Assembly (NCBI GenBank): GCA_019635485.1 | Contig: JAHBZL010000020.1 | Location: 1 to 64,000 of the forward strand | DNA from: Piscinibacter sp. | GTDB taxonomy: Bacteria; Pseudomonadota; Gammaproteobacteria; Burkholderiales; Burkholderiaceae_C | Reading direction: 5' to 3' | DNA length: 64,000 nt | Translations under genes and position numbers: made by a program | Notes under the pieces: generated by a model | Seen by the model: the letters and a program-made list of their open reading frames with translations, nothing else | What the model was told of the DNA's origin: nothing | The model's database searches: none | Part shown: positions 9,450-19,077 of the stretch, one piece after another | How positions within the stretch are numbered: position 1 is the first letter of the stretch | How the letters are laid out: each line of letters opens with the position of its first letter

Positions 9450-10718
9450 TCAACCCAGCCGATCGGCGGCCTGCACCGCGCTCAGGACAGCGCCTTCCAG
9501 CGTGGCGGGGTACGGGCCGTCGACGTAGTCGCCGACGGCCTGGAGTCCGGGGGCGATCCGAGAGGGTGGCCGGACGAGGCCGGGCGTGCAGCGGAAGGTC
9601 GCGCGTCGTTCGGTGATGGATTGCACCGGCTCCGGCGCGCCGCGCAGGTGGCTCCGCAGATTCCGACGCGCCTGCTGCAGCGTGGCCTGCAGCGTCGCTT
9701 CGCGCCCCCGCTCGACCCACGGCTGGGCCCCGCTGATGACGAAGGCCAGCAGGCCGTCGGGGCCGCCGAGCTGCCCACGGTCGAACACGAACTGCGCCGG
9801 GGCTTCGGCGTCGGCGGGCAGCGCCAGCATCGGCTCGGGCAGCCGCGTGCCGGGGCTGCGCAGGTAGACGGTGACGATGGGCTCGTAGTGCAGCGCCGCG
9901 GCCGCGGCCGACCAAGCGGGCACGGCGTCCGCGGTCAGGCGCGCCGCTTCGCCCGGTCGCACGGCGAGCAGCACGTCGTCGTAGGCGGCGCCGTCGACAG
10001 ACCACCCGCGGCCCTCGCGCCGCAGCACGCGCACGCGGTGCGCTGCGTGCAAAGCGGCGCCGGCCTGCTGCAGCCAGATCCAGGCCGGCTGCGGGAAGAG
10101 CGTGCCCAGCCCGGCGCGGGGCAACAGCAGGTCCGACGAACCGGGGCCGGCGAAGAGGGCGTCCTTCAGCACGCGCAGGAAGACGGTCGCGCTGGCCTGG
10201 TCGGCGGGCGTGTTCAGCGCTGCGACGCACAGCGGCTCGATCAGGTCGCGCCGGACGGACTCGTCGAGCCCGGCCGCGAGCTGCGCGACCGACAGCCCGG
10301 GCGCGCAGCGGAAGCCTCGTGCGGCCCAGCCCCCTGCCCAGGCCAGCAGACCCAGGCGCGCGGGCAGCGGCCAGCCGGCGCGGCCCAGCACCCCGCGGGC
10401 GAAGGCCAGCGCCGGAGCGCCGGCAGGCAGGAACAGGCCGCGGCCGTCCGGTTCGGCCAGCCGCAGCGGCATGCGCAGCAGCACCTGCTCCGGGTCGACC
10501 CCGACCTGGCGCATCAGGCGCAGCGTCTGCACGTAGGCGCCGATCAGGATGTGCTGGCCGTTGTCGAGCTGAAGATCGCGGACGGGCACGTCGCGCGCGC
10601 GGCCGCCCGGCTGCGGCGCCATCTCGAACACCGTCACCGCGTGTCCGGCGGTACGGGCCTCCACCGCGGCCGCCAGGCCCGCCCAGCCGGCGCCGATCAC
10701 CGCCACGCGCAGCGCCAC
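9450..10718 (-). CDS. hpnE: Hydroxysqualene dehydroxylase
   Basis: This FAD-dependent amine-oxidase-fold enzyme reduces hydroxysqualene to squalene, the last of three steps done by HpnD, HpnC and HpnE. The N-terminal dinucleotide motif VAVIGAGWAGLAAA is clear, with FEMAPQPGGRA after it, and DNGQHILIGAY is typical of squalene-associated desaturases. The length is 422 residues. The GTG start at 10718 overlaps the hpnD stop (TAGTG), showing translational coupling. Squalene feeds hopanoid synthesis; no squalene-hopene cyclase is in the window. Confidence 0.9.
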   Translation of the reverse strand: MALRVAVIGAGWAGLAAAVEARTAGHAVTVFEMAPQPGGRARDVPVRDLQLDNGQHILIGAYVQTLRLMRQVGVDPEQVLLRMPLRLAEPDGRGLFLPAGAPALAFARGVLGRAGWPLPARLGLLAWAGGWAARGFRCAPGLSVAQLAAGLDESVRRDLIEPLCVAALNTPADQASATVFLRVLKDALFAGPGSSDLLLPRAGLGTLFPQPAWIWLQQAGAALHAAHRVRVLRREGRGWSVDGAAYDDVLLAVRPGEAARLTADAVPAWSAAAAALHYEPIVTVYLRSPGTRLPEPMLALPADAEAPAQFVFDRGQLGGPDGLLAFVISGAQPWVERGREATLQATLQQARRNLRSHLRGAPEPVQSITERRATFRCTPGLVRPPSRIAPGLQAVGDYVDGPYPATLEGAVLSAVQAADRLG

Positions 10719-11554
10719 TAGCGGCCCTGCCAGTGGGTCTTCATCGCGATCCAGAGCTTGCGCAGCGGCGTCAGCGCGATGCGTTGGTGCAGCACCTGGA
10801 AGTCGTCTGCCTCGATCTCGCGCAGCAGCGTGCGGTAGATGTTGGCCATCATCAGGCCCGGCTTCTGCGCCTCGCGGTCGACGTCCGGCAGCAGGGCCAG
10901 CGCTTCGTCGTAGCTGCGATGCGCCCGCTCGGCCTGGAATCGCATCAGCGCCGTGAAGCGTTCGCTGTAGCCCCTGTTGAGCACCTCCTGCGCCTTGACG
11001 TCGAACTGCTTCAGCTCCGACATCGGCAGGTAGATGCGCCCGCGCCGGGCGTCGTCGCCGACGTCGCGGATGATGTTGGTGAGCTGCATCGCCAGCCCGA
11101 GCCGGTGGGCATAGGCGATGGTCGCCTCCTGGGTGCGGCCGAAGATGTTGGCCGCCACCTCGCCGACCACGCCGGCGACCAGATGGCAGTAGCGCGCGAG
11201 CCCGGCGTAGTCCAGGTAGCGGGCCTGGTCCAGGTCCATCTGGCAGCCGTCGATGACGGCGGCCAGGTGCTCGGCACGGATGCCGTACTCGGCCGCGATC
11301 GGCTGCAGCGCCTGCATCACCGGGTGGCTCGGCTGTCCGGCGAAGGCCTGCGCCACTTCCGTGCGCCACCAGGCCAGCTTGGCGGCGGCCACGCCCGGGT
11401 CGTGCACCTCGTCGACGATGTCGTCCACCTCGCGGCAGAACGCGTAGAAGGCGGTGATCGCCGCCCGGCGCGGGGGCGGCAGGAAGAGGAAGGCGTAGTA
11501 GAAGCTCGAGCCGCTCTGGGCCGTCTTCTCCTGCACGTACTGCTGCGGCGTCAT
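10718..11554 (-). CDS. hpnD: Presqualene diphosphate synthase
   Basis: This trans-isoprenyl diphosphate synthase of the squalene/phytoene family couples two farnesyl diphosphates to presqualene diphosphate. It has 278 residues. The first aspartate-rich region is AFCREVDDIVDEV (about residue 40) and the second is NIIRDVGDDARRGRIYLP (about 160). It starts in a four-base ATGA overlap with the hpnC stop and ends overlapping the hpnE start, so hpnC-hpnD-hpnE is one transcript. Assignment as HpnD rather than phytoene synthase rests on the three-gene context. Confidence 0.92.
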   Translation of the reverse strand: MTPQQYVQEKTAQSGSSFYYAFLFLPPPRRAAITAFYAFCREVDDIVDEVHDPGVAAAKLAWWRTEVAQAFAGQPSHPVMQALQPIAAEYGIRAEHLAAVIDGCQMDLDQARYLDYAGLARYCHLVAGVVGEVAANIFGRTQEATIAYAHRLGLAMQLTNIIRDVGDDARRGRIYLPMSELKQFDVKAQEVLNRGYSERFTALMRFQAERAHRSYDEALALLPDVDREAQKPGLMMANIYRTLLREIEADDFQVLHQRIALTPLRKLWIAMKTHWQGR

Positions 11555-12405
11555 GCGGCGCCCCGAATCCAGGCAGCGGCCGGAGGCGGCATGCGCCAGG
11601 CGCGCCACAGCAGCAGCGGTGCATCGCGTCGGCGCAGCGTCGGGCGCTGGCGCAGCGTCGCGCCGCCGAGCCGGTCGATCTTCTCGAGGATGCGCAGCCC
11701 GCCCTGCACGACGAGCCGCAGCTCCCAGCCGGCGCGTCCGGGCAGGGTCGTTGCCAGCGGGGCGCCTTCCAGCATCAGCTCGCGGGCCCAGGCCACTGCG
11801 TGGCAGACCAGCGCGTGCACGGCCGGCGAGTCCTGGCGGGCCAGCACGGCGGCCGGATCGACGCCCAGGCGGGCGCAGTCGGCGGCGGGCAGATAGAGGC
11901 GGCCGCGTGCGGTGTCGACGCCGAGGTCCTGCCAGAAGTTGGCGAGCTGCAGAGCGGTGCAGATGGCGTCCGATCGGCGCAGCGAGTCGGCGTCTGCCAC
12001 CTCGTAGAGTTGCAGCAGCAGGCGCCCGACCGGATTGGCGGAGCGCCGGCAGTAGTCGAGCAACTCGTTGCGGTCGGCGTAGGTGGGCTTGACGACGTCC
12101 TGCTCGAACGCAGACAGCAGATCGCCCAGCAACGCCGGGTCGAGCCGGTGCCGTTGCAGCGCTGCCCGCAGCGGCTCGAAGACACCGCGCCAGCGCGCGG
12201 ACGGGGCCTCGCCGCGGACCGTGGCCTGCAGATCCGCGCGGTACGCCGCCAGGTCCATCAACCGCTGCGCCGGGGCCGCGTCGCCTTCGTCGGCCAGGTC
12301 GTCGGCGGTGCGGGCGAACCAGTAGATCGCGGCCACGGCCGGCCGCAACGTCGGCGGGCAGAGCCAGGAAGCGACAGGGAAGTTCTCGTAGTGGTCGACG
12401 CTCAC
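11551..12405 (-). CDS. hpnC: Hydroxysqualene synthase
   Basis: This is the second squalene/phytoene-synthase-like enzyme, converting presqualene diphosphate to hydroxysqualene. It keeps YWFARTADDLADEGD (first Asp-rich motif) and LANFWQDLGVDTARGRLYLP (second). The GTG at 12405 gives MSVDHYENFPVASWL, the usual HpnC start, so I prefer it to the ATG at 12486, which would add 27 atypical residues and run into the divergent efflux promoter. It is first gene of the hpnCDE unit. The upstream gap is shared with the divergent RND pump. Confidence 0.88.
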   Translation of the reverse strand: MSVDHYENFPVASWLCPPTLRPAVAAIYWFARTADDLADEGDAAPAQRLMDLAAYRADLQATVRGEAPSARWRGVFEPLRAALQRHRLDPALLGDLLSAFEQDVVKPTYADRNELLDYCRRSANPVGRLLLQLYEVADADSLRRSDAICTALQLANFWQDLGVDTARGRLYLPAADCARLGVDPAAVLARQDSPAVHALVCHAVAWARELMLEGAPLATTLPGRAGWELRLVVQGGLRILEKIDRLGGATLRQRPTLRRRDAPLLLWRAWRMPPPAAAWIRGAA

Positions 12406-12471
12406 GGGGGGCGATTGTCCCTCGGCGGGCCGGGTGGTGGCGCCGGCGCCGGAGGCAGCGCCAAATTGCGT

Positions 12472-12500
12472 TTGACAGGGCATCAAGCGCGAAATACATT
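12472..12500 (+). promoter_or_regulatory. Strong sigma-70 promoter of the RND efflux operon
   Basis: A consensus -35, TTGACA (12472-12477), is followed after exactly 17 bases by TACATT (12495-12500). This is one of the best sigma-70 promoters in the window. The downstream edge of the -10 overlaps the operator at 12500-12519. Confidence 0.75.
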
Positions 12501-12519
12501 ACTGACCAGTCAGTCAGTA
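12500..12519 (+). promoter_or_regulatory. TetR-type operator at the efflux promoter
   Basis: TACTGAC and GTCAGTA form a perfect 7-bp inverted repeat around CAGTCA, covering the expected transcription start. The layout is typical of TetR/AcrR repressor sites before RND pumps. A bound repressor would block the promoter. No TetR gene is in the window, so the regulator is encoded elsewhere. Confidence 0.7.
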
Positions 12520-12561
12520 TCGGCTGATCTGCCCGGCCCCGCCACCCTCCGCGAGACCCCC

Positions 12562-13701
12562 ATGAAGCCTTCGCTCGCCCTTACCCTGGTCGCCGCCGTC
12601 GTGCTGTCGGCCTGCTCCCGGCACGAGCCCGCGCCGGACCCGATCCGCGCGGTGCGCACGCTCACCGTCGAGCCGGCGAGCGCCAGCGCGACCTGGGAAT
12701 ATGCCGGGGAGATCCGCGCCCGGACCGAGTCGCGCCTGGGCTTCCGGGTCGGAGGCAAGATCGTCAACCGGCGCGCCGATCTGGGCGACGCCGTGAAGGC
12801 CGGGCAGGTGCTCGCCCAGTTGGATGCCCAGGACCTGAAGCTCGGACAGGATGCGGCCCGGGCCGCCACGGCGGCGGCGCAGGTCAACTACGAGCAGGCG
12901 CAAGCCGACTACCGCCGGTTCCGCGAGCTGCGCGACCAGGGCTTCATCAGCTCGGCGGAACTGGAGCGGCGCGAGACCACGCTGAAGGCCGCCAAGGCGC
13001 AGCTCGAGCAGGCGCTGGCGCAGAGCAGCGTGCAGGGCAACCAGGCGGCCTACGCCGCGCTGGTGGCCGACGCGAGCGGCGTGATCACGGGCGTCGATGC
13101 CGAGCCGGGCATGGTGGTGTCCGCCGGTGCCTCGGTGGTGCGGCTGGCCCACGACGGGCCGCGTGACGTCGTCTTCGCGGTGCCGGAAGACAAGGTCGAG
13201 ACGGTCCGCCGCCTGGCCGCGCTGCCCGGCCGCTTCAAGGTGAAGCTGTGGGGCGACGACACCGCGGCGCTGCCGGCCAGCGTGCGCGAGATCGCCGGCT
13301 CCGCCGATCCGGTGACGCGGACCTTCCTGGTCAAGGCCGATGTCGGCAAGGCCGCCGTGCGCCTCGGTCAGACCGCGACCGTGCTGGTCGATCTGCCGCC
13401 GGCCACCGGCGTGGCCAAGCTCCCGCTCTCTGCATTGAAGGAGGAGGGCGGCCGGACCGTGGTCTGGGTGGTCGACCGCGGCTCGATGACCGTGCAGCAG
13501 CAGGCGATCACGCTGGCCGGTGCGGACGGCAACGAGGCCGTGGTCAGCGGCGGGCTCGCGCCGGGCCAGGTGGTCGTGACCGCCGGCGTGCACGTGCTGA
13601 CGCCGGGGCAGAAGGTCAAGTTCTACGTCGACCCCGGCGCGCCGCCGGTGGCGGCGGCCGGCGTTTCCGCTCCGGCCAACGCATCGGTGAGCGTCAAGTG
13701 A
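12562..13701 (+). CDS. RND efflux pump periplasmic adaptor lipoprotein
   Basis: This is the membrane-fusion subunit linking an inner-membrane RND pump to an outer-membrane channel. The lipobox VLSAC places a lipid-anchored Cys18 after the signal peptide. Residues 50-85 form the first half of the lipoyl domain (ESRLGFRVGGKIVNRRADLGDAVKAGQVLAQLD). A coiled-coil hairpin (about 90-155) and the second lipoyl half and beta-barrel domains follow. It has 379 residues and resembles TriA/AcrA-type adaptors. Its stop overlaps the GTG of the pump gene. Expression is probably under a TetR-type repressor. Confidence 0.93.
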   Translation: MKPSLALTLVAAVVLSACSRHEPAPDPIRAVRTLTVEPASASATWEYAGEIRARTESRLGFRVGGKIVNRRADLGDAVKAGQVLAQLDAQDLKLGQDAARAATAAAQVNYEQAQADYRRFRELRDQGFISSAELERRETTLKAAKAQLEQALAQSSVQGNQAAYAALVADASGVITGVDAEPGMVVSAGASVVRLAHDGPRDVVFAVPEDKVETVRRLAALPGRFKVKLWGDDTAALPASVREIAGSADPVTRTFLVKADVGKAAVRLGQTATVLVDLPPATGVAKLPLSALKEEGGRTVVWVVDRGSMTVQQQAITLAGADGNEAVVSGGLAPGQVVVTAGVHVLTPGQKVKFYVDPGAPPVAAAGVSAPANASVSVK

Positions 13702-16700
13702 GCGCGACCCTGGACACGCCGCCGGGCGGCGCCGGCGCGGGCGGGCACTTCAACGTCTCGCGCTGGGCGCTGGCGCACCCGGCGCTGACGCGCTACCTGC
13801 TGGTCGTGCTGCTGCTGCTGGGCTTCGCGGCCTACTTCCAGCTCGGCCAGGACGAGGACCCGCCGTTCACCTTCCGAGCGATGGCGATGCGCGTGTTCTG
13901 GCCCGGCGCCACGGCGCAGCAGGTGGCCGAGCAGGTGACCGACAAGCTCGAGAAGACGCTGCAGGAGGTGCCGTACGCCGACAAGATCCGCAGCTACAGC
14001 AAGCCCGGCGAGGCGCTGATCATCTTCCAGGTGCGCGACAACTCGCCGCCGCGCGAGATGCCGCAGATCTGGTACACGGTGCGCAAGAAGATCGGCGACA
14101 TGCGCGGCACGCTGCCGGGCGGCGTCGTCGGCCCGTTCTTCAACGACGAGTTCGGCGACGTCTATGGCTCGATCTACGCGCTGTCGGCCGACGGCTTCAG
14201 CTACGAGGAGCTGAAGGACCAGGCCGACCGGGTGCGCCAGCGCCTGCTGAAGGTCAAGGACGTCAACAAGGTCGCGATCTTCGGCGCGCAGGACGAGAAG
14301 GTCTTCGTCGAGATCTCGCAGAAGCGCCTGGCCCAGCTCGGGCTGGACTTCAGCCAGGTGCTGGCGCAGATCGGCCAGCAGAACGCGGTCGAATCGGCCG
14401 GCACGATCAATTCGCCGACGGACTTCCTGCAGGTGCGCGTCGGCGGCCAGTTCAACTCCGTCGACGAACTGCGGCGCTTCTCGATCCGCGCCAACGGGGC
14501 GAGCTTCAAGCTCGGCGACATCGCGGAGATCCGTCGCGGCTACGTCGATCCGCCGCAGGTGAAGGTGCACCACCAGGGCCAGGAGGTGATCGCCCTGGGC
14601 ATCTCGATGGCCAAGGGCGGCGACATCATCGAACTCGGCCAGGCCCTGAAGGCGACCACGGCGCAGATCCGCTCGGAGCTGCCGGTGGGCATCGAGCTGC
14701 ACCAGTTCCAGGACCAGTCGAGTGTCGTCTCGCGCTCGGTCAACGAGTTCGTGCGCGTGCTGATCGAAGCGGTGGTGATCGTGCTGGCGGTCAGCTTCGT
14801 GAGCCTGGGGCTGCACTTCAAGCCGCGCTTCCGGCTCGACTGGCGGCCCGGCGCGGTGGTGGCCGTCACGATCCCGCTGGTGCTCGCGATCACGTTCGTG
14901 ACGATGTACTACTGGGGCGTCGGCCTGCACAAGATCTCGCTGGGCTCGCTGATCATCGCGCTCGGCCTGCTCGTCGACGACGCGATCATCGCGGTCGAGA
15001 TGATGGTGCGCAAGCTCGAGGAGGGCTACGACAAGCTGCGCGCCGCCACCTTCGCCTACGAGGCGACCGCAATGCCGATGCTGACCGGCACGCTCATCAC
15101 CGCGGTGGGCTTTCTGCCGATCGGCATGGCCAAGTCGACCGTCGGCGAGTACACCTTCGCGATCTTCGCGGTGACCGCGGCGGCGCTGGTGATCTCCTGG
15201 CTGGTCTCGGTGTACTTCGTGCCGTACCTGGGCACCCGGCTGCTCGCGACCAAGGCGCACACGAACGGTGACGGCGAGCCGCACGAACTGTTCGACACGG
15301 CGTTCTATTCGCGCTTCCGCGCGCTCGTGAACTGGTGCGTCAAGCACCGCTGGATCACGATCGCGCTGACGGTCGGCACGCTGGTGCTCGGCGTCGTCGG
15401 CATGGGCAAGGTGCAGAACCAGTTCTTCCCGGACTCGAGCCGGCTCGAGGTCCTGGTCGACCTGTGGTACCCGGAGGGCACCTCGTTCGCGGCCAACGAG
15501 GCGGTCACCCGGCGCGTCGAGAAGCGCCTGAAGGACCTCGAGGGCGTCGACCACGTCACGGCCTGGGTCGGCAGCGGGGCCGAGCGCTTCGCGCTGGTGC
15601 TCGACCAGATCTTCCCGCAGAGCAACGTCAGCCAGCTGATCCTGATGCCGCGCGACCTGGCGGCGCGCGAGCGGCTGCGCCGGGCGCTGCCGGAACTGCT
15701 GGCGACCGAGTTCCCGGAGGCGCGCGCGCGCGCCAAGCTGCTGCCCAACGGGCCGCCGGTGCCGTACCCGGTGCAGTTCCGGGTGGTCGGGCCGGAGCCG
15801 GCGCAGGTGCGCGCCTACGCCGACGAGGTCAAGGCGATCATGCGCACCAACCCGAACATGCGCGGCGTGAACGACAACTGGAACGAGTCGGTCAAGGTGC
15901 TGCGCCTGGAGGTCGACCAGGACAAGGCGCGCACGCTCGGCGTGTCCAGCCAGGCGATCGCGCAGTCGGCGCGCACCATCAACAGCGGATCGACCATCGG
16001 GCAGTACCGTGACGGCGACAAGCTGATCGACATCGTGCTGCGCCAGCCGCTCGAGGAACGCGACACGCTGACCGACCTGGCCAGCGGCTACGTGCCGACC
16101 AGCACCGGGCGCAGCGTGCCGCTGTCCCAGGTAGTCAAGGCGGAATTCGTCTGGGAGCCCGGCGTGCTGTGGCGCGAGGGCCGCGACTACGCCGCGACCG
16201 TGCAGGGCGACATCGTCGAGGGCCTGCAGGGCGCGACCGTGACTGCGCAGCTGAACCCGCTGTTCGAGCCGATCCGCGCCAAGATGCGGCCGGGCTACCG
16301 GATCGAGATCGCCGGTGCGGTGGAGGAGAGCAGCAAGGGCCAGAGCTCGATCGCGGTCGGTCTGCCGGTGGCGCTGTTCATCATGTTCACGCTGCTGATG
16401 CTGCAGCTGCACAGCTTCAGCCGCTCGGTGCTGGCCTTCCTCACCGGCTTCATGGGCATCGCCGGCGTCTCCGGTGCGCTGCTGCTGCTGAACCGGCCGT
16501 TCGGTTTCGTGGCGCTGCTGGGCGTCATCGCACTGTTCGGCATGATCATCCGCAACTCGGTGATCCTGATCGACCAGATCGAGCACGACCGCGAGCGCGG
16601 GGTGGCGACCTGGGATGCCGTGGTCGAGGCCGCGGTACGGCGCTTCCGGCCGATCCTGCTGACCGCCGCGGCGGCGGTGCTGGCGATGATCCCCTTGTCG

Positions 16701-16850
16701 CGCAGCGTGTTCTGGGGGCCGATGGCGGTGGCGATCATGGGCGGGCTGATCGTCGCGACGGCGCTGACGCTGCTGGCGCTGCCGGCGATGTACGCGGCCT
16801 GGTTCCGGGTGCGCCCGCCGGGCGAGGAGCGGGCCGCGCTGACCCGCTAA
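13698..16850 (+). CDS. RND efflux pump inner-membrane transporter
   Basis: This proton-driven multidrug/solvent exporter has 1050 residues, the full AcrB-family length. There is one N-terminal membrane helix (YLLVVLLLLGFAAYFQ), two large periplasmic loops and two clusters of membrane helices. The proton-relay aspartates sit in GLLVDDAIIAVEMM, the hallmark of transmembrane helix 4. The sequence style (DEDPPFTFRAMAM, VFWPGATAQQVAEQV) is nearer to TriC/VexF-like pumps than to AcrB. The GTG start overlaps the adaptor stop (GTGA). No TolC-like outer-membrane channel is encoded here, so the pump must share one encoded elsewhere. Substrate unknown. Confidence 0.93.
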   Translation: MSATLDTPPGGAGAGGHFNVSRWALAHPALTRYLLVVLLLLGFAAYFQLGQDEDPPFTFRAMAMRVFWPGATAQQVAEQVTDKLEKTLQEVPYADKIRSYSKPGEALIIFQVRDNSPPREMPQIWYTVRKKIGDMRGTLPGGVVGPFFNDEFGDVYGSIYALSADGFSYEELKDQADRVRQRLLKVKDVNKVAIFGAQDEKVFVEISQKRLAQLGLDFSQVLAQIGQQNAVESAGTINSPTDFLQVRVGGQFNSVDELRRFSIRANGASFKLGDIAEIRRGYVDPPQVKVHHQGQEVIALGISMAKGGDIIELGQALKATTAQIRSELPVGIELHQFQDQSSVVSRSVNEFVRVLIEAVVIVLAVSFVSLGLHFKPRFRLDWRPGAVVAVTIPLVLAITFVTMYYWGVGLHKISLGSLIIALGLLVDDAIIAVEMMVRKLEEGYDKLRAATFAYEATAMPMLTGTLITAVGFLPIGMAKSTVGEYTFAIFAVTAAALVISWLVSVYFVPYLGTRLLATKAHTNGDGEPHELFDTAFYSRFRALVNWCVKHRWITIALTVGTLVLGVVGMGKVQNQFFPDSSRLEVLVDLWYPEGTSFAANEAVTRRVEKRLKDLEGVDHVTAWVGSGAERFALVLDQIFPQSNVSQLILMPRDLAARERLRRALPELLATEFPEARARAKLLPNGPPVPYPVQFRVVGPEPAQVRAYADEVKAIMRTNPNMRGVNDNWNESVKVLRLEVDQDKARTLGVSSQAIAQSARTINSGSTIGQYRDGDKLIDIVLRQPLEERDTLTDLASGYVPTSTGRSVPLSQVVKAEFVWEPGVLWREGRDYAATVQGDIVEGLQGATVTAQLNPLFEPIRAKMRPGYRIEIAGAVEESSKGQSSIAVGLPVALFIMFTLLMLQLHSFSRSVLAFLTGFMGIAGVSGALLLLNRPFGFVALLGVIALFGMIIRNSVILIDQIEHDRERGVATWDAVVEAAVRRFRPILLTAAAAVLAMIPLSRSVFWGPMAVAIMGGLIVATALTLLALPAMYAAWFRVRPPGEERAALTR

Positions 16851-16883
16851 AATCACCGGTTTGCCGGTCGCCTCATCCGAGAA

Positions 16884-16912
16884 GGGGTCGCGGAAGCGAC
16901 CCCGCTTCGTTT
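16884..16912 (+). terminator. Hairpin terminator after the RND pump
   Basis: GGGGTCGC (16884-16891) and GCGACCCC (16896-16903) form a perfect stem with a GGAA tetraloop, followed by GCTTCGTTT. The T-run is weak. It separates the efflux operon from tRNA-Leu. Confidence 0.6.
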
Positions 16913-16924
16913 CCGACATACCCT

Positions 16925-17011
16925 GCGCGGGTGGCGAAATTGGTAGACGCACCAGGTTTAGGTCCTGACGCCAGCGATGGTGTAGGGGTTCGAGTCCCCT
17001 CCCGCGCACCA
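16925..17011 (+). tRNA. tRNA-Leu, anticodon UAG
   Basis: The acceptor stem GCGCGGG/CCCGCGC, discriminator A, encoded CCA, D-arm (TGGCGAAATTGGTAGACGCA), anticodon loop TTTAGGT with TAG at 16959-16961, long variable arm and T-arm (GGGGTTCGAGTCCCC) are all present. It reads CUA and other CUN codons, including those of the leucine leader peptide at 3929. The outermost anticodon-stem pair looks like a C-A mismatch. It lies 26 bp before the trigger factor gene. Confidence 0.97.
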
Positions 17012-17037
17012 GCATTCAACCAGTGAGCTCGAAGATC

Positions 17038-18345
17038 ATGTCCGTCCAAGTCGAAACCCTCGAGAAGCTCGAGCGCCGCATCACCCTGACGCTGCCCGCC
17101 GAGGCGATCAAGTCCGAGGTGGAGTCGCGCCTGCGCAAGCTCTCGCGCACCGTCAAGGCCGACGGCTTCCGCCCCGGCAAGGTGCCGATGAGCGTGGTCG
17201 CCCAGCGCTACGGCTACTCGGTGCACTACGAGGTGATGAACGACAAGGTCGGCCAGGTGTTCAACGACGCGGTCAACGAGGCCAAGCTGCGCGTGGCCGG
17301 CGCGCCGCGCATCACCGAGAAGGAAGGTGCGCCCGAAGGGCAGGTGGCCTTCGATGCGACCTTCGAGGTCTACCCCGAGGTGAAGCTGGGCGACCTGTCG
17401 GCGGCCGAGGTCGAGCGCGTGTCCACCGAGGTCACGGATGCGGCGATCGACAAGACGCTGGACATCCTGCGCAAGCAGCGCCGCAGCTTCCAGTTGCGTC
17501 CGCAGGCCGAGGGTGCCGCGGAAGGCGACCGCGTGACGATCGACTTCGAGGGCAAGATCGACGGTGTGCCGTTCGACGGCGGCAAGGCCGAGGCGTTCCA
17601 GTTCATCATCGGCGAAGGCCAGATGCTCGAGCAGTTCGACGCCGCCGTGCGCGGCATGAAGTCCGGCGAGAGCAAGACCTTTCCGCTGCAGTTCCCGGCC
17701 GACTACCACGGCAAGGACGTGGCGGGCAAGGAGGCCGACTTCCTCGTCACGCTGAAGAAGATCGAGGCGCAGCACCTGCCGGAGGTCAACGAGGCGTTCG
17801 CCAAGGCGCTGGGCATCAAGGACGGCACGCTCGACGGCCTGCGCGCCGACATCAAGCGCAACCTCGAGCGCGAGGTGAAGTTCCGTGTGCTGGCCCGCAA
17901 CAAGGCTGCGGTGATGGACGCCCTGGTCAAGGTGGCGGAGCTCGACGTGCCGAAGGCGCTGGTCGAGGGCGAGACCGAACGCATGATCGCCGACGCCCGC
18001 GAGGACCTGAAGAAGCGCGGCGTCAAGGATGCCGACAAGGCGCCGATCCCGGCCGAAGTGTTCTCGGCGCAGGCGGAGCGCCGCGTGCGGCTGGGCCTGG
18101 TGGTCGGCGAACTCGTGCGCACCAACGGCCTGCAGGCCAAGCCCGAGCAGCTGCAGAAGCACCTCGAGGAGATGGCGCAGAGCTACGAGAAGCCGGCCGA
18201 GGTGGTGCGCTGGTACCTGGGCGACCGCCAGCGCATGGCCGAGGTGGAAGCCGTGGTCGTCGAGAACAACGTGGCCGACTTCGTGTTCGGCCGCGCCAAG
18301 GTGTCCGACAAGGTCGTTCCCTTCGACGAACTGATGGTCGGCTGA
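17038..18345 (+). CDS. tig: Trigger factor, ribosome-bound chaperone
   Basis: This peptidyl-prolyl isomerase and chaperone meets nascent chains at the ribosome exit tunnel. The N-terminal ribosome-binding domain includes [17 protein letters not shown] near residue 42. The FKBP-type domain is at about 150-240 ([33 protein letters not shown]), and the helical C-terminal substrate-cradle domain follows. It has 435 residues. I chose the ATG at 17038 ([20 protein letters not shown]), which matches the usual family start; a GTG at 17023 would add five residues. It begins the tig-clpP-clpX-lon block. Confidence 0.96.
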   Translation: MSVQVETLEKLERRITLTLPAEAIKSEVESRLRKLSRTVKADGFRPGKVPMSVVAQRYGYSVHYEVMNDKVGQVFNDAVNEAKLRVAGAPRITEKEGAPEGQVAFDATFEVYPEVKLGDLSAAEVERVSTEVTDAAIDKTLDILRKQRRSFQLRPQAEGAAEGDRVTIDFEGKIDGVPFDGGKAEAFQFIIGEGQMLEQFDAAVRGMKSGESKTFPLQFPADYHGKDVAGKEADFLVTLKKIEAQHLPEVNEAFAKALGIKDGTLDGLRADIKRNLEREVKFRVLARNKAAVMDALVKVAELDVPKALVEGETERMIADAREDLKKRGVKDADKAPIPAEVFSAQAERRVRLGLVVGELVRTNGLQAKPEQLQKHLEEMAQSYEKPAEVVRWYLGDRQRMAEVEAVVVENNVADFVFGRAKVSDKVVPFDELMVG

Positions 18346-18386
18346 GCGACATAATCGTCGCCATCCCATCTTCGTCGGAAGCTTTC

Positions 18387-18998
18387 ATGAGCGCGCTGGA
18401 CACCACCAACCTGGGCATGGTCCCCATCGTCATCGAGACCTCGGGGCGCGGCGAACGCGCCTACGACATCTACAGCCGGCTGCTGCGCGAGCGCATCATC
18501 TTCCTGGTCGGCCCGGTGACGGACCAGTCGGCCAACCTGGTGGTGGCGCAGATGCTGTTCCTGGAGAGCGAGAACCCGGACAAGGACATCTACCTGTACA
18601 TCAACTCGCCCGGCGGCTCGGTCAGCGCCGGCATGTCGATCTACGACACGATGAACTTCATCAAGCCGGACGTCTCGACGATGTGCCTCGGCCTGGCCGC
18701 CAGCATGGGCTCGTTCCTGCTGATGGCCGGCGCCAAGGGCAAGCGCATCGCGCTGCCGAATTCGCGCGTGATGATCCACCAGCCCTCCGGCGGCGCGCAG
18801 GGCCAGGCGACCGACATCGAGATCCACGCACGCGAGATCCTGAAGACCCGCGAGCAGCTCAACAGGATCTACGCCGAGCGCACCGGCCAGCCGCTGGCCA
18901 AGATCCAGGCCGACATGGAGCGTGACTTCTTCCTCGATCCGGAAGAGGCCAAGGCCTACGGCCTGATCGACCAGGTGCTCGACAAGCGGCCCGCCTGA
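18387..18998 (+). CDS. clpP: ATP-dependent Clp protease proteolytic subunit
   Basis: This serine protease forms the two-ring barrel fed by ClpX or ClpA. The catalytic triad is intact: Ser106 ([11 protein letters not shown]), His131 (VMIHQPSGG) and Asp180. The 203-residue length is standard, with the usual short N-terminal propeptide (processing expected after about residue 10). CATAAT at 18350, overlapping the end of tig, may be a -10 for this gene. It lies 41 bp after tig and 92 bp before clpX, the canonical order. Confidence 0.98.
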   Translation: MSALDTTNLGMVPIVIETSGRGERAYDIYSRLLRERIIFLVGPVTDQSANLVVAQMLFLESENPDKDIYLYINSPGGSVSAGMSIYDTMNFIKPDVSTMCLGLAASMGSFLLMAGAKGKRIALPNSRVMIHQPSGGAQGQATDIEIHAREILKTREQLNRIYAERTGQPLAKIQADMERDFFLDPEEAKAYGLIDQVLDKRPA

Positions 18999-19036
18999 CG
19001 GCCGGGACCGGAAAAAGGACCGAACTGGGGGCGTTT

Positions 19037-19073
19037 CCCGGCCAAACCCGCGGGGATGGCCGGGTCGCCTTTT
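19037..19073 (+). terminator. Hairpin between clpP and clpX
   Basis: CCCGGCCA (19037-19044) pairs with TGGCCGGG (19057-19064) across a 12-base loop and is followed by TCGCCTTTT. It is probably a partial terminator separating clpP from clpX. Confidence 0.5.
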
Positions 19074-19077
19074 CCAC

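Noticed and set aside
13623-17015. Minus-strand open frame of about 1130 codons over the RND pump
   Set aside because: A shadow of the transporter gene. The composition is that of a reversed high-GC coding strand and it also runs through tRNA-Leu.
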